Of a DNA stretch of 64,000 bases, positions 26,450 through 36,299 are shown in pieces (position 1 is the stretch's first letter; each line of letters begins with the position of its first letter). The notes under the pieces were generated by a model, which was given only the letters and a program-made list of their open reading frames with translations, was not told where the DNA came from and searched no databases. The DNA lies in the NCBI GenBank assembly GCA_002347025.1, contig DEAE01000007.1, forward strand, positions 1-64,000, given 5' to 3'. A program made the position numbers and the translations under genes. The DNA comes from Acidobacteria bacterium UBA2990 (GTDB lineage Bacteria; Acidobacteriota; Vicinamibacteria; Vicinamibacterales; UBA8438).

Positions 26450-28624
26450 ATGTCAAAGGGAACCCGCGACCGGGGATCGAGTTGGCTGGGAACGGATTTG
26501 GTAACCGCAGCTTTCAGGTCAGCTGTCGGCATAGCGATCGTGATGGCTAGCTCTACCGGCGTACCAAGTCTAGCCCGCGCGGCTGGGCAGCCCCAATCCA
26601 CCGACGGGGCCTTCACCACAGACCAAGCCATTAGCGGTTGGTCGGTCTACGGCGTGCAGTGCGCAGAGTGTCACGGCCCGCGCCTTGAGGGGATGGTGCA
26701 CGCCCCTCCCATCTCTGGCGTGGAGTTCCTGAACAGTTGGGCTGGGCAGACGACCGATGATCTGTTGGCCTACCTGCGGGACGAGATGCCTCCAGGACAG
26801 GCCGGATCGCTCAGCGAACAGTCCTATGTGGATCTGGTGGCTTATCTTCTCGAATCGAATGGCGCCGTACCGGGTGATCGCCTCTTAACCACGGACGCGG
26901 GTGTAATGATCGGCGATGCAGCAGACATCTCCGAAGCGCGCCGCGCGGCGCGCTCGGGAGAGCGGGTTCGGCGACGGTCGTCGCGGTTTATCAACCAGGA
27001 GGTTTCAAACGAGCTGGCCCCAGTAACCGACGCCATGCTAGCGGACCCTCCGCCGGAGGACTGGTTAAGCTGGCGGCGAACGCGCAACAGCCACGGCTAC
27101 AGCCCACTCGATCAGGTAACCCGCGACAACGTCGCCGATCTCAAGCTCGCGTGGTCCATTTCGATCCGGCCGGGCAATAACCAGACAACCCCACTCGTGC
27201 ATGACGGCGTCATGTTCCTAGCCAATCCAGGGAATGTGGTGCAGGCAATCAATGCAGCTACCGGTGACGTGATCTGGGTTTACCGCGCCAGACTGCCTGA
27301 GGACGCGGGGGCCGGCGCTACACGAACGCTCGCGTTCTATGGCGACAAACTGTTCCTCGCCACAGCCGACGCTGCGGTCGTCGCCATCGACGCGCGTACC
27401 GGTACGGAAGTGTGGCGGACGGTCAAGACCGATTATACCCAAGGCTTCCGGCAGAACGCCGGTCCGGTCATCGCCAACGGAGTCGTCATCACCGGCACCA
27501 ACGGCTGTGACCGATTCACAGAGCAGACTTGTTTCATCACCGGTCACAATCCCGATACCGGCGAGGAGCTTTGGCGCACGTCCACCATCGCGCTACCGGG
27601 CGATCCGAACGATGCGTCATGGGGTGATACGCCGGCCTACCTGCGTGCGGGTGGAGACGCCTGGATCCCAGGAAGCTACGACCCTGAGCTCGGTCTGTTC
27701 TACATCGGAACGGCACAGGCAAAGCCGTGGGTAGCGTCGAGCCGAGGGATGACGACCCGCCAAGACGCCCTCTACACCAACTCGACGCTAGCGCTTGACC
27801 CAACTACCGGACAGGTGCACTGGTACTTCCAGCATGCGCCAGGAGAAACGCTCGACCTCGACATCGTCTACGAACGCGTGCTGATCGATGCCGACGGTCA
27901 AAAGTGGCTCTTCACGATAGGCAAGGACGGCATTCTCTGGAAGCTCGATCGGCAGACCGGCGAATTCATCGCCCTGCGAGAAACGGTTCATCAAGACGTC
28001 TTCGAATCAATCGACAGAACTACCGGCAACCTGACCTATAGAGAGAACCTCCAGAACATCGCCATCGGCGAACGGGTATTCACCTGCCCAAGCTTACTGG
28101 GGGGACACAACTGGCAGGCATCGGCATATCATCCTGGCACCGGTGCCCTCGTCATACCTCTCCATCAAGCATGCATGCACCTAACTGGCCGACAGGTCGA
28201 ATTCATCGAAGGAGGTGGGGGGACGGCCGGCCGTTACGAACTACTGGAAATGCCGGGAAGCAATGGCAACGTAGGTAAACTCGCCGCCTACGACGTGCGG
28301 ACAATGGAGGAGCTCTGGAGCCACGAACAACGGTCCCCATTTTTCACATCTGCACTCACAACAGCGGGCGGATTGGTCTTTGCCGGGGACGGCGCCCGTT
28401 ATTACCGGGCGTTCGATATCGAAACAGGCAAGGTCCTCTGGGAGACACGTCTCGCCGCAGCAGCCCACGGGTACCCAATCACCTACGAAGCCGGAGGACG
28501 CCAGTACATCGCCGTCCCGGCTGCGCTAGGTGGGGTCTTCCGAAGCCTGACAGCAAAGCTCAACCCAGAGGTCTACCAACCCGAAGGAGGAAACGCACTC
28601 TTTGTCTTCGCTCTACCGGAGTAA
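26450..28624 (+). CDS. quinohemoprotein dehydrogenase with N-terminal cytochrome c domain
   Basis: 724 residues; GGAGG seven bases before ATG 26450. After a signal region (to about 46), a cytochrome c domain carries CAECH (C71/C74/H75) and a likely axial Met in DEMPPG. A linker rich in Arg (about 160-185) leads into a PQQ propeller (LSWRRTRNSHGYSPLDQVT, NNQTTPLVHDGVMFLANPGNVVQAI, GGLVFAGDG). The base position reads D469-L-D471, again Asp at +2. The cytochrome is N-terminal, whereas classical type II quinohemoproteins have it at the C-terminus. It probably passes electrons from a substrate alcohol to its own heme. Confidence 0.9.
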   Translation: MSKGTRDRGSSWLGTDLVTAAFRSAVGIAIVMASSTGVPSLARAAGQPQSTDGAFTTDQAISGWSVYGVQCAECHGPRLEGMVHAPPISGVEFLNSWAGQTTDDLLAYLRDEMPPGQAGSLSEQSYVDLVAYLLESNGAVPGDRLLTTDAGVMIGDAADISEARRAARSGERVRRRSSRFINQEVSNELAPVTDAMLADPPPEDWLSWRRTRNSHGYSPLDQVTRDNVADLKLAWSISIRPGNNQTTPLVHDGVMFLANPGNVVQAINAATGDVIWVYRARLPEDAGAGATRTLAFYGDKLFLATADAAVVAIDARTGTEVWRTVKTDYTQGFRQNAGPVIANGVVITGTNGCDRFTEQTCFITGHNPDTGEELWRTSTIALPGDPNDASWGDTPAYLRAGGDAWIPGSYDPELGLFYIGTAQAKPWVASSRGMTTRQDALYTNSTLALDPTTGQVHWYFQHAPGETLDLDIVYERVLIDADGQKWLFTIGKDGILWKLDRQTGEFIALRETVHQDVFESIDRTTGNLTYRENLQNIAIGERVFTCPSLLGGHNWQASAYHPGTGALVIPLHQACMHLTGRQVEFIEGGGGTAGRYELLEMPGSNGNVGKLAAYDVRTMEELWSHEQRSPFFTSALTTAGGLVFAGDGARYYRAFDIETGKVLWETRLAAAAHGYPITYEAGGRQYIAVPAALGGVFRSLTAKLNPEVYQPEGGNALFVFALPE

Positions 28625-28791
28625 AAGTCTGGCCGCACCCGGTAATACTCACTGTCCTGGGGACAATCCCGTTGACAGACACGTGCGGTCCACTTACTTG
28701 ACACGACTCAAACAGAGATGTTCTATGTCGGAGCAACCTCATCCCAAGGCCGGAACTACAGCATCAATCTACGTGAACGAAGGAGCACATA

Positions 28792-30270
28792 ATGAGCGAA
28801 AAACGGCCAGGTCGAAGGTGGTTAGTGCTTGTCTTGTCGGCGCTAACCATAGGCGCCACCGGACGTGACGTTCCCCTCATAGAAGCTGTCAAAAACGCTG
28901 ACACCTCAGCCATCCGTTCGCTACTGGAACAGGGTGCGGCAGTCAACTCCCACGAAACGGACGGCACCACGGCGCTTCACTGGGCGGCACACCTAGACGA
29001 CCAAGACACCGCGCAACGCCTCATCCGCGCCGGCGCCGACGTAGAAGCTTCGAACCGTTACGGCGTCACACCGTTGGCACTCGCCAGTGCCAACGGGAGC
29101 GTAGGGATCATCGAGATACTGTTGAATAGTGGCGCAGAGCCGAACACCACTCTCCAAAATGGGGAGACAGCCTTAATGTCGGCATCCCGCAACGGAAATC
29201 CAGAGGCGATTCAGATTCTCCTCGCCCACGGAGCCGCTGTGAATACCACCGAGAGCACCCGGGACCAGACAGCACTGTCTTGGGCGGCCGCTGAGAACCA
29301 TGTCGCCGCCGTCCGACTACTCCTCAAGGCAGGCGCAAACGTCCATGCCCGTACGCGAGCCATCATCCCTGAAAGCGGGGGCTACCGTTCTGATACGCTT
29401 ACCTTTCTCCACGTGGGCGGGTTCACACCTCTACTGTTCGCTGTGCGCGGAGGACATACAGAGACAGTGCTCGCCCTCTTGGATGCGGGGGCGAATCTCC
29501 ACGACAGATTAGCCAACGGCGAGGGTCCCCTGCACCTAGCCATCATGAATGCCCACTACGACCTCGCCGCCCTGCTATTGGAGAAAGGTGCCGACCCGAA
29601 CAGCAGCGAACCTGGCTGGACCCCGCTTCATCAACTCGTTTGGACGCGGGTACCCAACCCGGCTCAAGGTTTGCCGTCACCGGTGCGCACCGGCCGCCTC
29701 GATACCATGGAGATGGCCAAGCTCCTGCTCTCTTATGGGGCAAACCCGAACGCACGACAACGGAAGGAAGTGCGAGATGGGAACCGCAATTCGCTGAATC
29801 GAATCGGAGCGACTCCATTCTTACTATCATCCAAAGCCTGCGATTCCGAGTTCATGCGTCTGCTTTTTGAGCATGGCAGCGATCCCCTACAGCCAACCGA
29901 AGATGGCACAACACCGCTCATGGCGGCGGCTGGGGTCGGGATTTACACACCTGGTGAAAGTCCAGGAACCAACGCAGAGGCACTAGCTGCGGTCATGCTG
30001 GCCATGGAGTTGGGAGGCAGCGGCGCCGACGTGAACGCAACCAACACAGAAGGCGACACGGCACTTCTTGGCGCAACTTACCGAGGCGCTCTCTCGGTCG
30101 TCAAGCTTCTAGTCGACAAGGGCGCCAAGCTCGATGCGCGAAACTACAAAACGGGCTGGACACCCTTGATCGTCGCTGAGGGCGTCACTCGGAATGCCTC
30201 ACTGAACCTATATCCAGAGATAGCGAATTTTCTTCGCAAGTTACTGAGGGACAAAGCGTTACCACAGTGA
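28792..30270 (+). CDS. exported ankyrin-repeat protein, module B
   Basis: 492 residues; GAAGGAG upstream of ATG 28792. The short signal (MSEKRPGRRWLVLVLSALTIGATG) is followed by ankyrin repeats from residue 28 to the end (GTTALHWAAHLDD, GVTPLALASANG, GETALMSASRNG, GEGPLHLAIMNA, GDTALLGATYRG). Two inserts interrupt them at the same points as in ankyrin A, before VGGFTPLLFA and IGATPFLLS. It is convergent with the DUF1552-DUF1592 pair of module B, 78 bp between stops. It probably binds proteins in the periplasm. Confidence 0.92.
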   Translation: MSEKRPGRRWLVLVLSALTIGATGRDVPLIEAVKNADTSAIRSLLEQGAAVNSHETDGTTALHWAAHLDDQDTAQRLIRAGADVEASNRYGVTPLALASANGSVGIIEILLNSGAEPNTTLQNGETALMSASRNGNPEAIQILLAHGAAVNTTESTRDQTALSWAAAENHVAAVRLLLKAGANVHARTRAIIPESGGYRSDTLTFLHVGGFTPLLFAVRGGHTETVLALLDAGANLHDRLANGEGPLHLAIMNAHYDLAALLLEKGADPNSSEPGWTPLHQLVWTRVPNPAQGLPSPVRTGRLDTMEMAKLLLSYGANPNARQRKEVRDGNRNSLNRIGATPFLLSSKACDSEFMRLLFEHGSDPLQPTEDGTTPLMAAAGVGIYTPGESPGTNAEALAAVMLAMELGGSGADVNATNTEGDTALLGATYRGALSVVKLLVDKGAKLDARNYKTGWTPLIVAEGVTRNASLNLYPEIANFLRKLLRDKALPQ

Positions 30271-30348
30271 CAGCCTCTAGCCGATCCAGACGACGGCACG
30301 GTAGGGGAACGCTGACCTCGTAAGCTCCAGCCTCGCAGTTAAGTTTGT

Positions 30349-31689
30349 CTACAGGTTCGCGAGGGCACCAGTACTATTGCCGAACTGCTCCACAGGGCAT
30401 CCGACCTTGTGCAGTAGAGACACAAACAGGTTCGCGGCCGGGGTGTCTTCCGGATATGTGAGATGGCGTGACCCCTTTAACTGTCCAGACCCACCCCCCA
30501 GCACCGCGAGCGGCAGGTCAATGTAAGAATGCTCATTGCTGTTGCTCATGCCACTGCCAAACAGGATCATCGAATGGTCCAGCAGGCTGCCGTCACCGTC
30601 TTCCGTCGCTTTCAGCTGCTCGAGGAAGGATGCCGTTAGCTGGGCTTGATGCGTCTGAACCTTGGCCAGTTTTACAATTTTCGCGGGATCATTTCCATGA
30701 TGTGAGAGGTTGTGATGGGGATCGGGAACGCCTATTTGCGGATATGTCCGGTTGCTCAATTCTCGGCCTAGCGCAAATGTGAAAACGCGCGTCGTGTCGG
30801 TTCGATACGCCAGCACCAGCATGTCGAATAGTAACTTGACGTGTTCCTCGTAGGAATTCGGAACCCCGAGAGGAGCTTCAGGCAGCACGAACGGATCATC
30901 TTCCCCCTGCTTCTCGGCCGCCTGAATACGCTGCTCAACCGCACGGATCGCATCGAAATATTCCGCCACGCGCGCTCGGTCACTAGGCCCCAGTTCCCGT
31001 TCCAGGCGCTTTAGATCACCATTGACCCAATCTAGAACACTGCTATCCTCTCGCATCTGGACACGCCGCTCCGCCCCACTCCCCCCTTCTCCAAACATCT
31101 GCTCAAACACCGTGCGGGGATTGGTCTCCATGGGGTTCGGAGTCGTCGGCGACCGCCAAGATAGCGAGTTTAGATATGCGCAGCTATACCCGTTCTCGCA
31201 ATTGCCAACCAACGTACCGGTGTCAATTGCCAACTCGAGTGACGGCAACTGGGTGCCTTGACCCAGCTGGCGCGCCGCAAGCTGATCGACCGACGTGCCC
31301 GCTTGAATATCGGCGCCCTCAGTACGTCTTGGATGCACTCCCGTCAAGTAGACCGCGGCGACACGCGAATGACTACCGTTACCGTCACCCATCGCAGCCG
31401 CCTCCGCGTGCGTCAGACCCGTGAGTACCGTCAGCTGCTCCCGCACCTGCGAGAAAGCGCTGAGTATCGGTGACAGCTCAAAGTTCGTTCCAACCCCAGT
31501 GGGGGTCCATTCATCCTTGATCGCTCCCATTGGAAGATACACAAATCCCAAGCGGCGCACAGGTTGAGCAGCAGTCCTGTTTAGGGCTGACAACGCTGGG
31601 ACCATTGCATCTAGCATGGGAAGGGCTACCGCCGCCCCCATGCCGCGCAGAAACGTTCGCCGCGGGAGCGCCAACTTTGTGATGAACAT
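30349..31689 (-). CDS. DUF1552 protein, Tat-exported, module B
   Basis: 446 residues with a Tat motif (LPRRTFLRGMG) and the following ALPMLDAMVPAL. The DUF1552 landmarks match the other two copies: FVYLPMGAIKDEW, TGLTHAEAAAMGDG, TSVDQLAARQLG, YSCAYLNSLSWRSP, FALGRELSNRTYPQIG, DPHHNLSHHGND, LFGSGMSNSNEHS and STGALANL. The HH..SHH cluster is conserved. It follows DUF1592 B by 30 bp on the same strand, so they form one operon, and it ends tail-to-tail with the ankyrin B gene. Function unproven. Confidence 0.92.
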   Translation of the reverse strand: MFITKLALPRRTFLRGMGAAVALPMLDAMVPALSALNRTAAQPVRRLGFVYLPMGAIKDEWTPTGVGTNFELSPILSAFSQVREQLTVLTGLTHAEAAAMGDGNGSHSRVAAVYLTGVHPRRTEGADIQAGTSVDQLAARQLGQGTQLPSLELAIDTGTLVGNCENGYSCAYLNSLSWRSPTTPNPMETNPRTVFEQMFGEGGSGAERRVQMREDSSVLDWVNGDLKRLERELGPSDRARVAEYFDAIRAVEQRIQAAEKQGEDDPFVLPEAPLGVPNSYEEHVKLLFDMLVLAYRTDTTRVFTFALGRELSNRTYPQIGVPDPHHNLSHHGNDPAKIVKLAKVQTHQAQLTASFLEQLKATEDGDGSLLDHSMILFGSGMSNSNEHSYIDLPLAVLGGGSGQLKGSRHLTYPEDTPAANLFVSLLHKVGCPVEQFGNSTGALANL

Positions 31690-31719
31690 GGCTCTAACCT
31701 CTTTTCGCCTGATTAACCC

Positions 31720-34155
31720 TCACCCCACAGGTGATACTACAGGGTCGGCACTGCGCGACGGTTGCCTCTCTGGGGCAGACTGGCGCATTTGAAACGGCAC
31801 GCTGTCAATGATCCCTACAATGAGATCCTTCAACCGATAGTTGTTCGAGGCATTCTCTCGCACGATTTTACGGACCGCAGGCATATCGTAATATTCAAGA
31901 CCGCGACCCAAGGCATAGGTCAACAGCTTTTCGGTTACCGTAGCGACAAAACTATCCGGCCGTCGCAGCAGGGCCCGGCGAAGCCCACCTGGACCGTCGA
32001 AAGAGGTACCGTCCGGAAGCGTCCCTGCCGTATCGATAGGACGATTATCCTCTCCTAGCGACCGCCACCGACCAACAGCGTCAAAATTTTCGAGCGACAA
32101 ACCCAGTGGATCCATAATCGCGTGGCAACTGGCACATGCGGGACTCGCACGGTGCTGCACCATCCGGTCCCGCATGGAGAGAAGCTGACCAGCGCCATTA
32201 TCTGTCTCCTCTAAAGCCTCGACGCCAGGCGGAGGAGGCGGCGGCTCATAGCCAAGAAGATTTTCCAGAATCCACTTGCCTCGAATAACCGGCGAGGTCC
32301 GCGTCGCATAGGCGGTCGTAGTCAGAATTCCGCCCTGACCGAGCAATCCACCACGAGGGCTATCGAAAGGTAGCTCCACGCGCTTAAACTCAGGTCCTGA
32401 CACATAAACGTTTGGAATCCCGTAATGTTTCGCTAGGCGATCGTTGACGAATGTATACCTGGCTGTCAGTAACTCGATCGCGCTCCGGTTCTCCCGCAGG
32501 ATGCTGTCAAAGAAGAGCTCAGTCTCCCGGCGAAACGCCTGACGTAGGCTCTCGTCATAGTCTGGGAACCGGGTCACTTCCGGACGTGTTTCAGGCAGAT
32601 TCCGCAGATAGAGCCATTGCCCAGCAAAGTTGTTCACAAGTGCCCGGGATCGACGGTCCGCCAACATCCGGTTCACCTGAATACGGAGCTCGGCCGGATC
32701 CTTCAGCCCTCCCCGCTCAGCCACACCCAGCAGCTCGTCGTCCGGGGAGCTGCTCCAGAGGAAGAACGACAATCGAGACGCCAACTCCAAATCAGTAACC
32801 CGATAGGACGTGTTCGGTGGGACACCGGCTGGGTCACGCTCAACGCGGAACAAAAAGGACGAGCTCGAAAGCAGTGCGCGCAACGCCGACTCGATCCCCC
32901 CTTCAAACCCTCGAACAGCCTCCCCTTCTTCGTAGAATTTGAGCAACGGTCGAAGGTCCGCCTCTGTGACAGGTCGACGATAGGCGTTCCGAGCCAACAT
33001 CGACATGATGTCGCCTGCGCAAGGGGCTTCATCGGCACGGGTCTCCGGATAACACACAAAAATGCGACGGCGACTGGGCGTATCCTTCGGCGTCCGACCT
33101 TCGAAGGGGCCTGCGATCACCACATGATCGATGTGCGGCTGATATCGCGTGTCGCGCAGGTGCCCTGCATAGGGCCGCAGGAACGGCAGTCGGTTCGTTT
33201 CATCGAGCGCCGAGGTGTTCTTGACGAACGTGACCAGCACCTCCCTCGGGCCGGCCTTGACCTGGACACGAAACCGCCAGTTGGCGTCAACGGTGTCTCG
33301 CTCAACGCGCCCCAGTGGCTCGCCCCCTACGGCAAACGTTCTCACGCGTTCACCGTCAATGCTAATTTCAAGCTCGTGCCGGTCTGGAAAAGAGACCAAG
33401 TCCCCGACCGCACTCCGAGCCAGACGCACTTGGAACTCATACGCACCATCAAGCGGGAAGTTGTATTGGATCGATGTACCGCCGCGCGTACCGAATGGCA
33501 TGCCCCCCAGCCGGTCATCTTGCCGAAGGTCGCTGGGGAGACGGAACGTCTCGGCCTTCGGCGTCACTCCAACTGAACCCAGCGCGAGGCGGACCGTTTT
33601 CCTCGCAGCGGACAAATATCGCTCCAACAGGGTTGGGGAGATCCTCAACACAGCCGCAATGTTGTCAAAACCGTAACTCCCGTCATCGGGCGGTAGAAGC
33701 GAAGCAACATCCACATCAATTGCTAATAGGTCGCGGACAGCATTCTTGTACTCCGTGCGGTTTAAACGGTGGAGAGCCTCTGGTCGACCGGGATGAGGGG
33801 CGGCGGAAGCCACGTTGTCGAGCTGCGCCTCAAGCCTCGCCGTAAAACCTTCGTACGTGGCGCTATCTGGACGAGGTCTCCCTACAGGGGGCATCGCCCC
33901 TGCACGCAGCTTTCGCACCACCTTTTCCCAGACCGGAGCAGCTTCGCCCACGTTTGCCACATCAGCCGTATCAAGGGCAAGGCCAGCTGTGCGCAGTCGC
34001 TCGTTGTGGCAAGCTACGCAGTATTGGTTGAGAAACTGACGCTGGTGTGCGTCCGACGATACGGGGGAGGTGCTGGGTTGTGAACTCAGCCCGGCCGCTT
34101 GAAGGCTGCCTGCAAACACGAGCCACAACACCAGAAGCGCCAGCTTTTTAGCCAT
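31720..34155 (-). CDS. DUF1587/1595/1592/1588/1585 diheme protein, module B
   Basis: 811 residues from ATG 34155 (AAAGGG nine bases upstream; an ATG three codons earlier overlaps that site). Signal peptide MAKKLALLVLWLVFAGSLQA. Heme motifs: CVACH at C46/C49/H50 and CASCH near 672. DUF1587 is seen as LRAGAMPPVGRPRPDS and RLNRTEYKNAVRDLL. DUF1595/1592 is seen as NAYRRPVTEADL and SRLSFFLWSSSPDDELL. DUF1588/1585 is seen as RTSPVIRGKWILENLLG, a proline run and LLTYALGRGLEYYD. Conserved Gly-Asn-Phe-Asp-like residues (LENFDAVG) follow the second heme. Confidence 0.92.
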   Translation of the reverse strand: MAKKLALLVLWLVFAGSLQAAGLSSQPSTSPVSSDAHQRQFLNQYCVACHNERLRTAGLALDTADVANVGEAAPVWEKVVRKLRAGAMPPVGRPRPDSATYEGFTARLEAQLDNVASAAPHPGRPEALHRLNRTEYKNAVRDLLAIDVDVASLLPPDDGSYGFDNIAAVLRISPTLLERYLSAARKTVRLALGSVGVTPKAETFRLPSDLRQDDRLGGMPFGTRGGTSIQYNFPLDGAYEFQVRLARSAVGDLVSFPDRHELEISIDGERVRTFAVGGEPLGRVERDTVDANWRFRVQVKAGPREVLVTFVKNTSALDETNRLPFLRPYAGHLRDTRYQPHIDHVVIAGPFEGRTPKDTPSRRRIFVCYPETRADEAPCAGDIMSMLARNAYRRPVTEADLRPLLKFYEEGEAVRGFEGGIESALRALLSSSSFLFRVERDPAGVPPNTSYRVTDLELASRLSFFLWSSSPDDELLGVAERGGLKDPAELRIQVNRMLADRRSRALVNNFAGQWLYLRNLPETRPEVTRFPDYDESLRQAFRRETELFFDSILRENRSAIELLTARYTFVNDRLAKHYGIPNVYVSGPEFKRVELPFDSPRGGLLGQGGILTTTAYATRTSPVIRGKWILENLLGYEPPPPPPGVEALEETDNGAGQLLSMRDRMVQHRASPACASCHAIMDPLGLSLENFDAVGRWRSLGEDNRPIDTAGTLPDGTSFDGPGGLRRALLRRPDSFVATVTEKLLTYALGRGLEYYDMPAVRKIVRENASNNYRLKDLIVGIIDSVPFQMRQSAPERQPSRSADPVVSPVG

Positions 34156-34470
34156 CTCACGCATCCCTTTGTGCCTTTGGTAGGGTGCTTCAGTCGGCTA
34201 CTGTATCATGGGGTCCGTGCCAAAGGCGATCGACCACAGCCAGTAATAGCATGCGGCCTGCCGCCGTTGAGACAACAACACACCCATCGAAGTTTAATGG
34301 CTTGAACGCTGAAGAACCTGGGGGTTGGTTCCGACCGGACTCGGCGAGTGGAACCAAAACAACCAGATGCATATCGAGCTCAGAGTCTTCGACAAGGTTC
34401 CGAGGGTCATGCCTCTGAAGTCGACGGAGTAGATGCCACATCCCCAAACGCTCAAAAAAAAGAGGATTCG
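34156..34470. promoter_or_regulatory. divergent region upstream of module B and the VOC pseudogene
   Basis: About 315 bp with no coding signature. It should hold the DUF1592 B promoter. AGAGG at 34461-34465 is the ribosome site of the broken VOC gene. No operator-like repeat stood out. Confidence 0.4.
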
Positions 34471-34935
34471 ATGGAAAAGATTATTTAAAGGCTAGTCCGG
34501 TCGTTTGAGAAGAGCAAACTAACATGACGGGAACTGGTCCAGACGCTAGCGATACTGACACTATCTCGCCCGGCCGCTACTACTCAAAGGCCTCAGATAA
34601 ATAACGTCGACCACGTCTCCGTAGTGGTCAGCAACATGGCCCGGTCCGTCGACTTCTACCAGCGGGTGTCTGGCTTTTCCATTCTGAGCGAAGACGAGGA
34701 AAACGAGATCGTCCGTCTGGGTGTCGACGGGAAGATGCTGCTCTCGCTCCGACACGAGAACACTACGGGTGTCATCGACCACTTCGCATTCGGGATGGAG
34801 GGGTTCGACGTGGAAAGCGCCACCGGGATGCTGGAGGCCAGCGGGGTGGCGCCTGAACCGGTCAATATCGATTACGGTTTTCACTTCAAAGACCCAGATG
34901 GTGCCATCGTGCAGCTCAGCCAAGCCCGGCCTTGA
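34471..34935 (+). pseudogene. VOC-family pseudogene with two in-frame stop codons
   Basis: From ATG 34471 (AGAGG five bases upstream) one unbroken frame aligns residue for residue with the N-terminus of the VOC protein at 12201: MEKII-stop-RLVRSFEKSKLT-stop-RELVQTLAIL against MNNVIEQLMDRYDRGKMTRRELVLMLSTL. The stops are TAA at 34486-34488 (where the paralogue has a Glu codon) and TGA at 34525-34527 (where it has Arg). Each is one substitution from sense. Downstream, the VOC domain (INNVDHVSVVVSNMARSVDFY ... FKDPDGAIVQLS) is intact. A shorter product from GTG 34624 would lack the first strand. Confidence 0.85.
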
Positions 34936-35075
34936 GATTCACTCATCCATCGGGCAGTGGCTAGCCAGCGCCACCGTGGACTCCACGGGCACGGAATGCT
35001 TGTGTGCTATGCTGTCGAATATCGCGGGCCTCCTCTTATAGAGGCAAAAACTTTCATAAATTTGGAGAACCCCCA

Positions 35076-36299
35076 ATGAAGGAGCATCCAGATTTCCAAG
35101 ACGCGACCACTCCAAAAAGCTCTATAAATTCACGCCGACAAGTCTGGCGTGGTGCCGTTGCACTGCTAATCTTTGCTTCGTTTACTGTCTTGATTATAGC
35201 CAAGGGTCTTGAACTTCCAGGCTTCGCGCAAGGAGAAGAAGCGCAGCATAGTGAGTCATCGGTCGATGGGAAGGAAGATGCGGTCGGCTCTGCCTACCTG
35301 ACCGAGCTGCGGGCAGCAGGCCTAGGGACCTACACTCGCGAGGATGCGCTCGCCGAAACATTTTCGCTCGACCGTGCCCTGTCGTTTATGGATGGCGTGG
35401 CGATTAGCTGGGGCAACCGGTATGGCTGCGTCACCTGCCACACGAATGGCTTTTACCTCACATCGCCCGCGGTGTTCTTTAAGGACCGGCCCGACTTTCA
35501 GAAAACCCAAGAACAGGCGAGGGCCTATGCTCGGACGTGGCCATCGATGGCGGACGCGCACGCGGACGACACCTACCTGGAAGATACCTATGTCGTAGCA
35601 ACCGCAGCTTTTCTGGCGATCAGCGAACTGCAAGCAACAGGAGAACTCAGTGATGTGGCGACCGAGATCCTTGATCGAGCCTGGACACTGCAGGAACCAG
35701 AAGGTCACTGGGCAAACTGGATAGTTTGCAACTGGCCGCCATTTGAGAGCGACTACCACTTCGGTGTAACGCTCATGGCGATTGTTGGCGGCATGGCCCC
35801 AGCAAGCTACATGGAGACCACGGCTGCCCGGGAGGGCATGGCCCGACTACGACGCTACCTTTCTGAGAACGAACCGGAACACGCTCACAACCGTGGCATG
35901 ACGCTATGGGCCGCTCGGCATGTCGGAGGACTTGTCACGTTCGAACAGAAACGGGCTTGGATCCAAGAGCTGCGAGGCCTGCAGCGCGACGACGGCGGCT
36001 GGGCTTCTGGAGCCTTGGGAAGCTGGCGTCAACGGGACGGCGCCCCAGCCGAGCCGTGGGTCCAAGTGGAGAGCGACGGCTACGGTACCGGCTTCGTGAC
36101 CTTCATCCTTATGCAAGCAGGCGTTCCCGCCTCGGATCCCGCCATCAAAGATGGCATTAATTGGCTTCGGGCCAACCAGAGGGAACGAGGCTATTGGTGG
36201 ACCCAGTCGCTACGAAACAACGCGGAAACTCCTAACTTTTTGACCCACGCTGGCACGACATTCGCGCTCAAGGCGCTCGCGGCAGCGAAAGCTCAGTAG
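35076..36299 (+). CDS. membrane-anchored alpha/alpha-barrel (squalene-cyclase-repeat) protein with one c-type heme
   Basis: 407 residues from ATG 35076, behind GGAG. One transmembrane helix (about 27-43) anchors a periplasmic part. A single CVTCH heme motif (C118/C121/H122) precedes an alpha/alpha toroid with prenyltransferase/squalene-cyclase-like repeats (QEPEGHWANW, RDDGGWASGALGSW, GINWLRANQRERGYWW). It is much shorter than squalene-hopene cyclase (about 630), and I see no DxDD acid motif, so it is not a normal terpene cyclase. A redox or glycan-binding role is possible. The neighbours give no clear partner. Confidence 0.82.
   Translation: MKEHPDFQDATTPKSSINSRRQVWRGAVALLIFASFTVLIIAKGLELPGFAQGEEAQHSESSVDGKEDAVGSAYLTELRAAGLGTYTREDALAETFSLDRALSFMDGVAISWGNRYGCVTCHTNGFYLTSPAVFFKDRPDFQKTQEQARAYARTWPSMADAHADDTYLEDTYVVATAAFLAISELQATGELSDVATEILDRAWTLQEPEGHWANWIVCNWPPFESDYHFGVTLMAIVGGMAPASYMETTAAREGMARLRRYLSENEPEHAHNRGMTLWAARHVGGLVTFEQKRAWIQELRGLQRDDGGWASGALGSWRQRDGAPAEPWVQVESDGYGTGFVTFILMQAGVPASDPAIKDGINWLRANQRERGYWWTQSLRNNAETPNFLTHAGTTFALKALAAAKAQ

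Noticed and set aside
32617..33576. Plus-strand reading of 319 codons opposite DUF1592 B
   Set aside because: It is a long antisense shadow of a well-supported gene, with no domain and arginine/proline-rich composition typical of shadows.
34471..34935. Stop-codon reassignment or selenocysteine as explanation for in-frame stops
   Set aside because: TAA, TGA and TAG all end intact genes in the window, and the two stops here are of different types. Simple pseudogene decay explains them.
35076..36299. Terpene or hopanoid biosynthesis gene
   Set aside because: Too short for a squalene-hopene cyclase, no DxDD motif seen, a c-type heme site present, and no isoprenoid genes nearby.
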